NCBI GenBank assembly: GCA_019637155.1
Contig: JAHBWE010000001.1
Span: 434,001 to 498,000, forward strand
Length of the DNA stretch: 64,000 nucleotides
Source of the DNA: Labilithrix sp.
Lineage (GTDB): Bacteria; Myxococcota_A; Polyangia; Polyangiales; Polyangiaceae
Direction: 5' to 3'
In this document: in pieces, positions 48,786 to 58,672 of the stretch
How the letters are laid out: every line of letters starts with the position of its first letter
How positions within the stretch are numbered: the first letter of the stretch is position 1
Made by a program: the position numbers and the translations under genes
The notes under the pieces: model-generated
What the model was told of the DNA's origin: nothing
Database searches by the model: none
Seen by the model: the letters and a program-made list of their open reading frames with translations, nothing else

Positions 48786-49790
48786 GTGAAGCGGCTCTGG
48801 GCATGCGCGTTCGCCGGCGCGCTCGCGGCGATCGCGGGCGGCGCCGAGGCGCAGCCGCTCAAGCGGGACGTCGCGCGCATTCGCACCGAAGCGACGTCGC
48901 CGCCGCGCATGCCCGCGCCGTTCATCCTGCCCGACCTCGCGCACTCGCGCCTCGACGTCGGCGTCGACGCGATTGTCGGCCGCCTCTCGGCGATCCCCGG
49001 CGTCGCGCGGACGAGCGCGCCCGCGACGCTCGTGCGCCCCGCGGTCGAGGCGAACGTGTTCGTGCCGCGGCGCGTGTACCTCGGCCTCGCATACCCGTTC
49101 GGGACCGCGCTCCCGCTCGACGGCGGTCTCGTCGAGGGCGAGGCGGCGCGCCCCGCCGGCATGCGTCGCTTCAGCGGCAACGTCGAGGCGCACGTGCGCA
49201 CGGTGTTCCCGCTGCCGACGTGGCTCGAGATCGGCTTCGTCCTCGGCGTCGTGGTCCCGACCGCCGTCTTCGATCGCGGATATCGCCCGAACCGATCCGC
49301 GGTCGAGTCGGTGAGCTCGCTCGATCCCACCGGCTACGCCGGCTTCCTCCCCGGCCGCTTCGCGCTCCGTCCCGCGGGCGACCTCCGCATCCGGCGCGGG
49401 CCCGTCGTCTTCCAGGGGCGGCACGGCCTCGACATCCTGCTCGACAACCAGGGGATCGAGAAGGCGGCCCTCGTCGGCCGGCTCCTCGGCCACCTCGGCT
49501 ACCTCGCGCGCCGCGACGTCGAGGTCTCGCTCGAGGCCTCGCAGGTGTACTTCCTCGCCTCCGACGACAAGGTGACGACGGGCACGGGGCCGGAGATCGC
49601 CTTCGCGGACCGGTACCGCGTGCGCGACGGGAACCGATCCTCGATCACGATCGGGCCCGCCGTGCGCGCGATGACGCGTCACTTCGACTACGGCTTCGCC
49701 TTCGTGACGAACCTCGGCGATCCGCGCTCGCCCGTCGCGGACGGCTTCATCGGCCTCCGCTTCTCGATCATCGGGCACGTCCCGCCGTGA
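48786..49790 (+). CDS. Putative outer-membrane beta-barrel protein
   Basis: The GTG at 48786 gives 334 residues with a signal peptide (AEA-Q near residue 23) and a body of alternating beta strands (RRVYLGLAYPFGTALPLDGG, NVEAHVRTVFPLPTWLEIGF, HFDYGFAFVTNLGDPRSPV). It ends VADGFIGLRFSIIGHVPP, which fits a barrel whose last strand is followed by a short tail. No conserved family was recognised. It is divergent from the AtoE-like transporter gene, which could hint at a joint role in uptake, and convergent with pyrG (1-nt gap). Confidence 0.68.
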   Translation: MKRLWACAFAGALAAIAGGAEAQPLKRDVARIRTEATSPPRMPAPFILPDLAHSRLDVGVDAIVGRLSAIPGVARTSAPATLVRPAVEANVFVPRRVYLGLAYPFGTALPLDGGLVEGEAARPAGMRRFSGNVEAHVRTVFPLPTWLEIGFVLGVVVPTAVFDRGYRPNRSAVESVSSLDPTGYAGFLPGRFALRPAGDLRIRRGPVVFQGRHGLDILLDNQGIEKAALVGRLLGHLGYLARRDVEVSLEASQVYFLASDDKVTTGTGPEIAFADRYRVRDGNRSSITIGPAVRAMTRHFDYGFAFVTNLGDPRSPVADGFIGLRFSIIGHVPP

Positions 49791-49791
49791 G

Positions 49792-51492
<1,701 letters not shown>

Positions 51493-51576
51493 CTACCTCC
51501 ATCTCGGGCCGGCGTTGAGGCAAACCTGCCTCAGCGACCACACGACGCAGAAACCACGGGGAAACGGCGGTCGAGC

Positions 51577-52647
51577 TCAGACCCCGCGCGCCAGCGTGAG
51601 CAGGCTCGCGAGCGCTCCGGCGACGAACAGGGCGAGCGCGGCGAGGACGAGCCCCGCGCGCGCCGGCACCTGCCGCCGCGCGATCCGGAGGAGCGGGCGC
51701 CGCGCGTTCTCGCGGTACCCCGCGTCCGCGAGGGGCTCGAGCGCGAGCGGCTCGGCGGGGCCGAAGAAGACGCGGAGGAGCGGCGCGGACTCGTCGCCCG
51801 GCCCGAGCGGCCGGAGGCGGAAGCCGGGGACGCTCCCCTCGCCGGTGGCGCGGAAGAAGAGGCGACGCTGGACCGCGGCGAGGAGGAGCGCGAACGCGAT
51901 CGTGAGGACGGCGGCGAGCACGCCGAGCCGTGCGTTCGTGAGGAGGAAGAGGCCCCACCCGCCGATCGTGATCGCGCCGGAGAGCTCGCGCGCGCGGTGC
52001 GCCGACCAGACCCGCCGCCGCGCCGCGCGCACGATCGCGACGCCGAGGACGGCGAAGCCAGCGAGCGCGAAGTCGAGGGCGCGCCCGCGGAAGAACGGCC
52101 GCGGGGGATACTCGCCGCGGCAGATCGACGGGCGGCTCGCGGCGGCGGCGCAGCGCGCGCGTCCGAGCTCGGCGCGCGCGCGATCGTGCTTGTCGTCCGC
52201 GGCGCGCGCGAGGGCGGCGTTCGCGTAGGCGCTCCCGATCAGGTCGCGGTCGGCGAGCGGGGCGAGGAGCGCGTACGCGCCGTTCGCGTCGCCGGCGCGC
52301 TCGAGCGCCTCGCCGTAGTCGGCGGTGAGCGGCGGCGCGGCGCCTCCGTGCTCGACCGCGAACGTGTGCTCCGCGCGGAGCTCGCGCGCGCTCGCCTCGA
52401 TCTCGGCCGGCTCCGCGGCCGGATCGCGCACGAACGAGAGCGCGTGGAGCCGCGTCGCGCGCTCGTACACGCCGCCCGCCTCCTCGTGCAGGCGGCGCGC
52501 GCGGACCTCGCCCGCGAGAGAGCGCGCGGTCTCGACGTCGCCCTCGTCGAGCGCCGCCTGCGCCTCGCGCACCTTCGCGATCGCCTCGTCGTCCGCCATC
52601 GTCGCGTTGAGGCACGCGACGGTGAGGACGGCCGCGACCGAAGGCAT
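51577..52647 (-). CDS. Membrane protein of unknown function with helical N-terminal domain
   Basis: The start at 52647 gives 356 residues: a possible signal peptide (SVAAVLTVACLNATMA), a helical, TPR-like soluble part (about 20-175), and several hydrophobic helices (about 185-275 and a last one at 332-353). Between them lies a soluble segment (about 280-325). No family was recognised. The gene is downstream of the sulfur oxidase operon on the same strand, separated by a tandem repeat, and upstream of pyrG. Confidence 0.6.
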   Translation of the reverse strand: MPSVAAVLTVACLNATMADDEAIAKVREAQAALDEGDVETARSLAGEVRARRLHEEAGGVYERATRLHALSFVRDPAAEPAEIEASARELRAEHTFAVEHGGAAPPLTADYGEALERAGDANGAYALLAPLADRDLIGSAYANAALARAADDKHDRARAELGRARCAAAASRPSICRGEYPPRPFFRGRALDFALAGFAVLGVAIVRAARRRVWSAHRARELSGAITIGGWGLFLLTNARLGVLAAVLTIAFALLLAAVQRRLFFRATGEGSVPGFRLRPLGPGDESAPLLRVFFGPAEPLALEPLADAGYRENARRPLLRIARRQVPARAGLVLAALALFVAGALASLLTLARGV

Positions 52648-52657
52648 CCCACTACGA

Positions 52658-52750
52658 CAGCGCAGCCCTCGCCGCCACGCAAGCGGGCGCGCGCCCTTCA
52701 GCGCAGCCCTCGCCGCCACGCAAGCGGGCGCGCCCGCCTTCAGCGCAGCG
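52658..52750. repeat. 41-42 bp tandem repeat, about 2.2 copies
   Basis: Units beginning CAGCGCAGCCCTCGCCGCCA start at 52658 and 52699, and a partial unit starts at 52741. The unit ends in CTTCAGCGCAG at the 3' end of the cytochrome gene, so the repeat has probably grown from that gene's last codons into the intergenic space. Confidence 0.8.
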
Positions 52751-53354
52751 AGCGCAGGTAGGTGAGGATCTCGGCGATCTCGGCGTCCGCGAGCTGCATC
52801 GGCGGCATCTTCCCGCGTCCCTTGCGGATGGTCCGCGCGAGCTCCTCGGCGCGGTAGAGGAAGGGACGGTCGACGAGGTTCGTGCCGATGTGCCCGCGCG
52901 CCTCCGGGCCGTGGCAGCCGGAGCAGCGATCAGTGTAGAGTGCACGCGCGTGATCGAGGCCGGCGTCGGGCGCGGCGTAGCGCCCGTCGGGCGTGGCCGC
53001 GACCGCGTCGAGCGCGGCGCTCTCGGACCGGAGCGGGAACACGTACGCCCCCGCGTCGGGGCCGAAGCTCGCCGCGAGCCACGCCACGAGCGCGGGCTCC
53101 TCGCTCGGCTCGAGGTTCGCGCCCCACGTCGCCATCTTCGTGACGACCTTCTTCCATTGCGCCTCCGTGAGCCGCTGCTGCTCGAGCATCTGCATCGTGT
53201 GGCAGGAGAGGCACGAGCGCTCCGCGACGCCGCGCGCGTCGATCGTCACCGGCGCGGGCGCGCTCGCTTCGGCCTCCACCGGCGGAGGCGGCGGCGGCGA
53301 CTTCTTCGTGCACGCCGCGGCGAGGACGAGCGCGAGGGAGAGCGCGCGCTTCAT
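52740..53354 (-). CDS. Diheme cytochrome c lipoprotein, partner of the sulfite-oxidase-like enzyme
   Basis: The 204-residue protein has a lipobox (LAAAC-T, Cys near residue 15) and a Pro/Glu/Ala linker. The first heme region is CLSCH near residue 48 (with TKMATWG downstream). The second is a class I cytochrome domain (CSGCH near residue 144, GRGKMPPMQLADAEIAEILTYLRSL with a Met ligand). The start overlaps the molybdoenzyme stop (ATGA). This mirrors SorAB-type sulfite dehydrogenases, in which the cytochrome takes the electrons from sulfite oxidation. Confidence 0.85.
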   Translation of the reverse strand: MKRALSLALVLAAACTKKSPPPPPPVEAEASAPAPVTIDARGVAERSCLSCHTMQMLEQQRLTEAQWKKVVTKMATWGANLEPSEEPALVAWLAASFGPDAGAYVFPLRSESAALDAVAATPDGRYAAPDAGLDHARALYTDRCSGCHGPEARGHIGTNLVDRPFLYRAEELARTIRKGRGKMPPMQLADAEIAEILTYLRSLR

Positions 53355-54472
53355 GCGGCCGACCACGTCGCGGAGTGCCAGGCGTTCCAGAAGTAGCCGC
53401 TCGGGTTCCACTGTGCCTTCTCCGGCTGCACGTTGCCCTTCGCGTCGGTCGCGCGCGCGTGCGCCGTCAGCGTGCCGGTCATCGTCGCGGGGACGGTGAA
53501 GCGGAAGACCTGCCATCGTCCGGCGCCGGCTTCGCCCTCGAGCGTCGCGGGCTTCCAGGTCTTCCCGCCGTCGAGCGAGACCTCCACCTTCGCGATCGGC
53601 GCCTCGCCCGAGAAGGCGACGCCGGCGATCGCGTGGTCCTTCGCGGCCCCGATGATCGACTTCACCGGGAACGTCGTCGCGGTGCGCATCTTCTCGGGCG
53701 GCACCGCGGCGCCGGGCTCCACCGGCTCGATCGGCATCTTGTACGCGGTCTGCATGAAGAAGCCCGGCGCCTCCGTCTTCTCGACCGCGATGCGCGTGAG
53801 CCACTTCACCCAGTGATCGCCGGCCCAGCCGGGGACGACGAGGCGCATCGGCGCGCCGTGCTCGAGCGTGAGCGGCTCGCCGTTCATCGCGTACGCGACG
53901 AGGGTGCCGGGATCGAGCGCGCGCTCGATCGGGATGCTGCGGACGAACGCGGGCACGCTCGGCTTCGGCGCCGCGTCCGCCCCGCGGAGGTGCACGTGGG
54001 CGCCCTTCTTCAGCGCGGCGTCGAGGCCCGCCTTCTCGAGCAGATCCTTGAGGCGCACGCCGGTGAAGGTGGCCTGTCCCATCGCGCCGTGGTCCCACTG
54101 CAGCCCGGGCACGCGCGGCGCGTGGAACGAGCGGCCGTTCCCGGAGCACTGGAGCACCGCGGTGACGGTGACCTTCGGCAGCGCCTCGAGGTCGGCGACC
54201 TTCAGCGAGAGCTTCGACGTCACGAGCCCCTCGATCGCGAGCGCGCGATCGCGATCGAGCGCGGGCGGTCCGAAGTGGCTCCGCACGAAGAACGAGCGCG
54301 TGGGGATCGTGAGCTGCGTGAAGAGGTGCTGCGGGGTGGAGAGGTTCTGCGGATCGGCGCCGAGCTGATGGAGGACCGCCTCTCCCGCCTCTCTCGTCTC
54401 GTCCGCGCGCAGCGGCGACGCGAAGGCCAGCGCGACGCCCGCGCCGCGCAAGAGTCCGCGCCGCCCGATCAT
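53351..54472 (-). CDS. Sulfite-oxidase-family molybdoenzyme
   Basis: The ATG at 54472 gives 373 residues with a twin-arginine-like leader (MIGRRGLLRG). The molybdopterin domain follows (RSFFVRSHFG, VLQCSGNGRSFHAPRV with the Mo-ligating Cys, QWDHGAMGQATFTGVRL, APMRLVVPGWAGDHWVKWL), then a C-terminal Mo-co dimerisation domain (KSIIGAAKDHAIAGVAFSGE, SLDGGKTWKPATLE, WNPSGYFWNAWH). It is expected to oxidise sulfite to sulfate outside the cytoplasm and pass electrons to the coupled diheme cytochrome. The presence of a Mo import and storage operon in the same window fits its cofactor need. Sulfite as substrate is inferred from family and neighbours. Confidence 0.88.
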   Translation of the reverse strand: MIGRRGLLRGAGVALAFASPLRADETREAGEAVLHQLGADPQNLSTPQHLFTQLTIPTRSFFVRSHFGPPALDRDRALAIEGLVTSKLSLKVADLEALPKVTVTAVLQCSGNGRSFHAPRVPGLQWDHGAMGQATFTGVRLKDLLEKAGLDAALKKGAHVHLRGADAAPKPSVPAFVRSIPIERALDPGTLVAYAMNGEPLTLEHGAPMRLVVPGWAGDHWVKWLTRIAVEKTEAPGFFMQTAYKMPIEPVEPGAAVPPEKMRTATTFPVKSIIGAAKDHAIAGVAFSGEAPIAKVEVSLDGGKTWKPATLEGEAGAGRWQVFRFTVPATMTGTLTAHARATDAKGNVQPEKAQWNPSGYFWNAWHSATWSAA

Positions 54473-54532
54473 GGCGCGCACTTCATGCCGGGGGCGCGCC
54501 GAGGTCAAGGGCGCATGCTATGAGGCGAAGCC

Positions 54533-56347
54533 GTGAGGCGGCCGCAGTGGATACCGACGCGCTCCGACGTGCCGGGCGTCCTCTTGGCGCTCGTCATCGG
54601 TGGCGCGTCGGTCGGCCTCGTGAAGGCGCTGCCGTCGTCGCCGCTGATCTCGGACGTGCTCGTCGCCCTCTTCCTCGGCGCGCTCGTCCTCAACGTGCCG
54701 CCGCTGGCGCGCCTCGCCGGCCTCGGCCACGTCGGCAAGGAGCGCGAGCCGGATCGCTACGCCTCCGGCCTCCGCTTCACCGGCAAGTGGCTCCTCCGCC
54801 TCTCCATCGTCTTGATGGGCCTCAAGGTGCAGACCGGCTTCTTCGGCCGCACGGAGATCGAGACGATCTTCATCGTCGCGGGCGCGTCGATCCCGAGCAC
54901 CTTCTTCTTCGCGCACGTCCTCGGCGTCGCGCTCCGCGTGCGGCGTCCGCTCGTCGATCTCCTCGCCGGCGGCACGATGATCTGCGGCGCGTCCGCGGTG
55001 AACGCGATCGCCCCCGCGGCCCGCGCGCACCGCGACGAGCAGGGCGTCGCGATCGCGGTCGTCTTCCTCTTCTCCGTGACCGCGATGCTCTCGTTCCGCA
55101 CGCTCGCCTTCGCGTTCGGCCTCGACGCGTCGTTCGCGGGGCTGTGGAGCGGCCTCGCGGTGAACGACCTCGCGAGCGCGATCGCGGTCGGCGCGCAGAT
55201 GGGGGAGGCGGGCGGCGTGATGGCGGCGGCGTCGAAGTCGGCGCGCATCCTGCTCCTCGCGCCGGTGCTCGTCTCGATCGCGCTCGCACGGCGCTCGAAC
55301 ACGAGCACGAGCGCGAAGAAGGGCCAGCTGACGAAGAGCGTCGTCGACGCGCTGCCGGCGTTCATCGTCGGGTACGTCGCGCTCGCGCTGGTGCGGGTCG
55401 CGGGCGATCGCGCCTTCGCGGGCGCGCCGGCGTGGGCGAGCTTCCTCGCGGCGGACAAGCTGGTCGTCGACGTCCTGATGTCGACGGTGTCCGCCGGCAT
55501 CGGCCTCCACCTCGACGTGCGCTCCGTCCTCGCGTCCTCCGCGCGCGCGGTCGGCGTCGGCGCGGGCGCGTCGGTGTGGATGGCGGGCCTGACCCTCGCG
55601 ATGATCGTCCTCCTCGCGCGCGGCCACACCGGCGTCGCGATCGCGCTCGGCGCCGCGGCGCTGCTCGCCGCCGTCGCGCTCCATCGCGTCTTCGCCGGCG
55701 AAGCGGCGAAGACGCGCGCGATCGAGCGGCGCTTCGAGGAGGGGCAGCTCCTCACGCTCGAGGAGTGCACGGTGCTGCTGGAGCAACGCGAGGCGGGCAG
55801 CGCGCTCGACGACACGTTCCTCCGTCGCTTGCTCGATCTCTTGAGCCCCTCCATCGGCGAGCTGATCCCGGCGCGCACGAGCCCGCTCGGTCACGGCGAG
55901 GGTTGTCGCTGGTTGACGTACTGGGAGGGGAAGACGGGCTGGGCGCTGGTCGCGGTGGTGCGGGAGCCGGGCTCGGTGACGCCCATCCACGCGCATCCTC
56001 ATCGCATGCTCGGCAAGGCGATCGAGGGCCGCTTGGAGGAGCTGCGCTTCAAGGACGTCGCGGGCGGCGTGGAGCTCACGGCGCGAGAGGTGCTGGCGCA
56101 CGAGCAGCTCGTCGAGGCAGAGGGCCTCGCGAGCCTGCACGTGGTCCGCGCCGTCGGCGACGCCCCGGCGATCGACATCCAGCTCCGCGGCCCCGAGGTC
56201 GGCAAGCCGGGCCGCCTGCTGCGTCCGGCGAGGGACGTCGACGTCCTCACGCTCCCCGTCGGCGCGCGCATCGACGCAACCGAAGAGATCGACGCCCGCC
56301 CCGGCCAGAGCGGCGACGGCGCCGCCGCCGGCCGCGCCGCGACGTGA
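54533..56347 (+). CDS. YeiH-type putative sulfate exporter fused to a cysteine-dioxygenase-like cupin
   Basis: The GTG at 54533 starts a 604-residue protein. Residues about 10-395 are a YeiH/UPF0324 transporter with about 10-11 helices (SPLISDVLVALFLGALVLN, LLRLSIVLMGLKV, AGGTMICGASAVNAIAP, GLWSGLAVNDLASAIAVGAQMG). Residues about 410-580 are a cupin like cysteine dioxygenase: REPGSVTPIHAHPHRMLGKAIEGRLEEL supplies two iron His (a third His, in LASLHVVRA, about 60 residues later). The fusion links thiol oxidation with anion export. The gene is divergent from the sulfite-oxidase operon. A TATGAG hexamer ends 8 nt before the start. Confidence 0.8.
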   Translation: MRRPQWIPTRSDVPGVLLALVIGGASVGLVKALPSSPLISDVLVALFLGALVLNVPPLARLAGLGHVGKEREPDRYASGLRFTGKWLLRLSIVLMGLKVQTGFFGRTEIETIFIVAGASIPSTFFFAHVLGVALRVRRPLVDLLAGGTMICGASAVNAIAPAARAHRDEQGVAIAVVFLFSVTAMLSFRTLAFAFGLDASFAGLWSGLAVNDLASAIAVGAQMGEAGGVMAAASKSARILLLAPVLVSIALARRSNTSTSAKKGQLTKSVVDALPAFIVGYVALALVRVAGDRAFAGAPAWASFLAADKLVVDVLMSTVSAGIGLHLDVRSVLASSARAVGVGAGASVWMAGLTLAMIVLLARGHTGVAIALGAAALLAAVALHRVFAGEAAKTRAIERRFEEGQLLTLEECTVLLEQREAGSALDDTFLRRLLDLLSPSIGELIPARTSPLGHGEGCRWLTYWEGKTGWALVAVVREPGSVTPIHAHPHRMLGKAIEGRLEELRFKDVAGGVELTAREVLAHEQLVEAEGLASLHVVRAVGDAPAIDIQLRGPEVGKPGRLLRPARDVDVLTLPVGARIDATEEIDARPGQSGDGAAAGRAAT

Positions 56348-56389
56348 GAGCCGCGCGTCGCCTGGCTCGCCGCACGCGAGCCTTTGCGG

Positions 56390-57430
56390 CTACGCGTGCG
56401 CGACGACGAGCATGCGTGAGGGCATTCGCAGGTTGCGGATGGCGTGCGGGTGCGCGAAGCCCGCGGCGGCGAGCCACTTCGTGTAGTCGGTGGCGCGGTA
56501 GCACGTCGCGTTCGAGGTGATGCGGAAGTAGAGGGCGAAGGCGTCGCCGCCGGCGTCGACGGGGGCGTCGTCCGGCGGCGTCTCGATCTCGAAGATGCCG
56601 ATCGTCGCGCCGGGCTTCATCGCCGCCCTCACGCGGCGGAGGATGCTCAGGTTCTCGTCCGCGCCGAAGTGGTGGAGGATGTTGCTCAGCAGCACCGCGT
56701 CGCGGGGCGGACCGAAGTCGGCGGTGCGGAGGTCGCCCTCCTCGAAGGTGACGACGTCGTCGTAGCCGTTCGCCTTCGCGATCTCGCGCGCGGCGGCGAG
56801 CGCCTCCGCGCGATCGAGCACCGTGCTCCGCAGGCCCGCGTGCCTCCGCGCGAGGGCGGCGCCGAGCCAGCCGTGGGAGCCGGCGATGTCGAGCAAGTCG
56901 CGCGCGCCGGGGGGGACCGGGAAGTTGTCGACGACGAACCAGGACGACGCGCGCGCGTTCTCGAACATCGAGCGCTGGTAGAGCGCCCAGTCGGTGAACC
57001 ACTCCTGATCGTGGAAGTCGACGCCTTTGCCCGTGACCAGGACCTCGTCGAGCTGCTCGATCATCCGCCACTGCGGCGCGCCGAACTGCGTGAACGCTTC
57101 GTACGGCTCCTTCGCGCCGGGGCCGTACCAGCGCCGCGCGCGGCGCGTGAGGGACCACGCGCCGGCGCGGAGCTCGACGTAGGACATCGCGCGCAGCACG
57201 CGCAGCAAGAGGCGCAGGCACTCCGCGTCGAGCGCGAGGTCCGCCGCGAGCTTCGGCGCGGTGATGGGGCCGTCCTTCGCGAGCTTGCGGAAGACGCCCG
57301 CGCGCTCCGCCGCGATGACCGCGCGCGCCTGGAGCGGGCCGAGGAGCGTGTCGAGGACGGGGAGCGGCGCGTCGAGGAGCTTCAACGCGACCCACTCGGG
57401 GAGGTTCGAGGCGGCGAGGCCGTATCGCAT
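56390..57430 (-). CDS. O-methyltransferase-like SAM enzyme
   Basis: The 346-residue protein has an N-terminal winged-helix dimerisation domain (about 15-110: LGPLQARAVIAAERAGVFRKL, LRLLLRVLRAMSYVE) and a Rossmann domain with DLLDIAGSHGWLGAAL (motif I), VLDRAEAL, GDLRTADFGPPRDAVLLSNILHHF and AMKPGATIGIFEIETPP. The fold matches plant/bacterial small-molecule O-methyltransferases (PF00891 type). The substrate is unknown. It is divergent from the ECF sigma gene. Confidence 0.85.
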   Translation of the reverse strand: MRYGLAASNLPEWVALKLLDAPLPVLDTLLGPLQARAVIAAERAGVFRKLAKDGPITAPKLAADLALDAECLRLLLRVLRAMSYVELRAGAWSLTRRARRWYGPGAKEPYEAFTQFGAPQWRMIEQLDEVLVTGKGVDFHDQEWFTDWALYQRSMFENARASSWFVVDNFPVPPGARDLLDIAGSHGWLGAALARRHAGLRSTVLDRAEALAAAREIAKANGYDDVVTFEEGDLRTADFGPPRDAVLLSNILHHFGADENLSILRRVRAAMKPGATIGIFEIETPPDDAPVDAGGDAFALYFRITSNATCYRATDYTKWLAAAGFAHPHAIRNLRMPSRMLVVAHA

Positions 57431-57484
57431 GCGCCGGGAATGATGCACCTTTTTCGAACGCTTTCGCGCGGCGAGAGATTTTTC

Positions 57485-57513
57485 GTAACTTTCGCTGCCG
57501 GAGCGCCAAGTAC
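57485..57513 (+). promoter_or_regulatory. ECF-type promoter candidate GTAAC-N19-AGTAC
   Basis: GTAAC (57485-57489) and AGTAC (57509-57513) are separated by 19 bp upstream of the ECF sigma gene. The same two-part motif occurs at 3253 and, inverted, at 46266. Autoregulation by the encoded sigma factor is likely. An in-frame GTG at 57518 could be an earlier start. Confidence 0.5.
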
Positions 57514-57553
57514 CGCCGTGGCCATCCTTGCTCGCCCTGGGCTCGTGCCCGCC

Positions 57554-58102
57554 ATGCCGTTCCCGATCGCGGAGCGGACGGAGGCGGCCGCGATCGCCCC
57601 GGCCTTGGAGGCGCTCTACGCCGCGCACGGCACGCGCATCCACCGGTTCCTCCGCGACCTGCTCGGCGACGCGACCCTCGCCAAGGACGCGACGCAAGAG
57701 ACCTTCGTCCGCGCGTACCGGAAGCTTGGGACCTTCGAGTCCGGCGCGAACGTCGTGCCCTGGCTCTTCGGCATCGCGCGGAACGTGTCGCTCGAGCTGC
57801 GGAAGGCGCGCGCGCGGACGGGCAAGTGGATGGTCTCCGATCCCGACGCCGACGCGGCGTGCGAGAGCAGCCCCGAGCGCGACCTCCTCGGGCGCGAGGC
57901 GCTGCGCGTGGTGGGGGCGGCGCTCTCGCAGCTGCCGGAGGAGCGGCGCGCGATGCTCTTGCTGCGGCTCGATCACGGGCTGTCGTACGACGACATCGCC
58001 GTGACGATGGGCTGCTCGCTCGCGAAGGTGAAGGTCGAGATCTTCCGCGCGCGCGAGGTGCTGCGCGACGTGATGGCGACGTACCAAGGAGGAGAGAGAT
58101 GA
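57554..58102 (+). CDS. ECF-type RNA polymerase sigma factor
   Basis: The ATG at 57554 gives 182 residues with region 2 (about 18-85: LYAAHGTRIHRFLRDLLGD, AKDATQETFVRAYRKLGTF, VVPWLFGIARNVSLELRK) and region 4 (about 120-175: LSQLPEERRAMLLLRLDHGLSYDDIAVTMGCSLAKVKVEIFRARE in parts). In-frame starts at 57518 or further upstream are possible. It directs transcription of an envelope regulon. The gene overlaps the anti-sigma gene (ATGA), which fits a sigma/anti-sigma pair. Confidence 0.92.
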   Translation: MPFPIAERTEAAAIAPALEALYAAHGTRIHRFLRDLLGDATLAKDATQETFVRAYRKLGTFESGANVVPWLFGIARNVSLELRKARARTGKWMVSDPDADAACESSPERDLLGREALRVVGAALSQLPEERRAMLLLRLDHGLSYDDIAVTMGCSLAKVKVEIFRAREVLRDVMATYQGGER

Positions 58103-58665
58103 GCGCGTGTGAGCGCGCGATCGAGGTCGAGGACATGATCCTCGGTCTCGATGCGGATGCCCGTTCGAGGTCCGAGCTCGAGGCCCACGTCGAGTCGTGT
58201 GCAGATTGCATGGAAGCACGCGACATGTTCCTCGCCGAGCGCGCGCTCTTCGCGGCGCGCCCCGCCGCCCCGCCGCCCGAGCTCGAGCGCCCCGCTGCGC
58301 GCGTGGTGCCGCTGCGCGCGTACGCGTCGCGGGTGCTCGCCCGTCTCGTCTCCACGAGGACGTGGGGTCCCGGGTTCGCCGGCGTCGCGGCCGCGGTCGC
58401 GCTCTTCGCGTTCGGGCACCCGTTCGCGGAGCGGCCCTCGCGCTCGCTCGTGGGGGACTGCGCCTCGAGCGCGCCGCCGGTCTCCGCTCCGGCCTCGGCC
58501 TCGGACGAGCCGCTCACGTGCGACGCGCGCGGCGTCTCGGCGCCCGCTCCCGCGATGACGCTCGCCTCGCACACGGTGGAGGCTCCGCAGTGCGTCGCGT
58601 CCGATCGCGCGACGTGCGAGCTCCCGGAGAGCATGAGCGTAACTTCTTCGCTCGCCACGCCATGA
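58099..58665 (+). CDS. Zinc-finger anti-sigma factor with Cys-containing outer domain
   Basis: The 188-residue protein has a ZAS-type cytoplasmic domain with H-x3-C-x2-C (HVESCADC near residue 31) that should bind the coupled sigma factor. A single transmembrane helix (about 93-108, FAGVAAAVALFAFG) follows, then an outer segment with four scattered cysteines (GDCASS, LTCDARG, PQCVAS, ATCELP). The outer cysteines could sense redox state. AGGAGG precedes the start. A tandem DsbA-like protein is encoded 7 nt downstream. Confidence 0.86.
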   Translation: MSACERAIEVEDMILGLDADARSRSELEAHVESCADCMEARDMFLAERALFAARPAAPPPELERPAARVVPLRAYASRVLARLVSTRTWGPGFAGVAAAVALFAFGHPFAERPSRSLVGDCASSAPPVSAPASASDEPLTCDARGVSAPAPAMTLASHTVEAPQCVASDRATCELPESMSVTSSLATP

Positions 58666-58672
58666 AGAGGAC

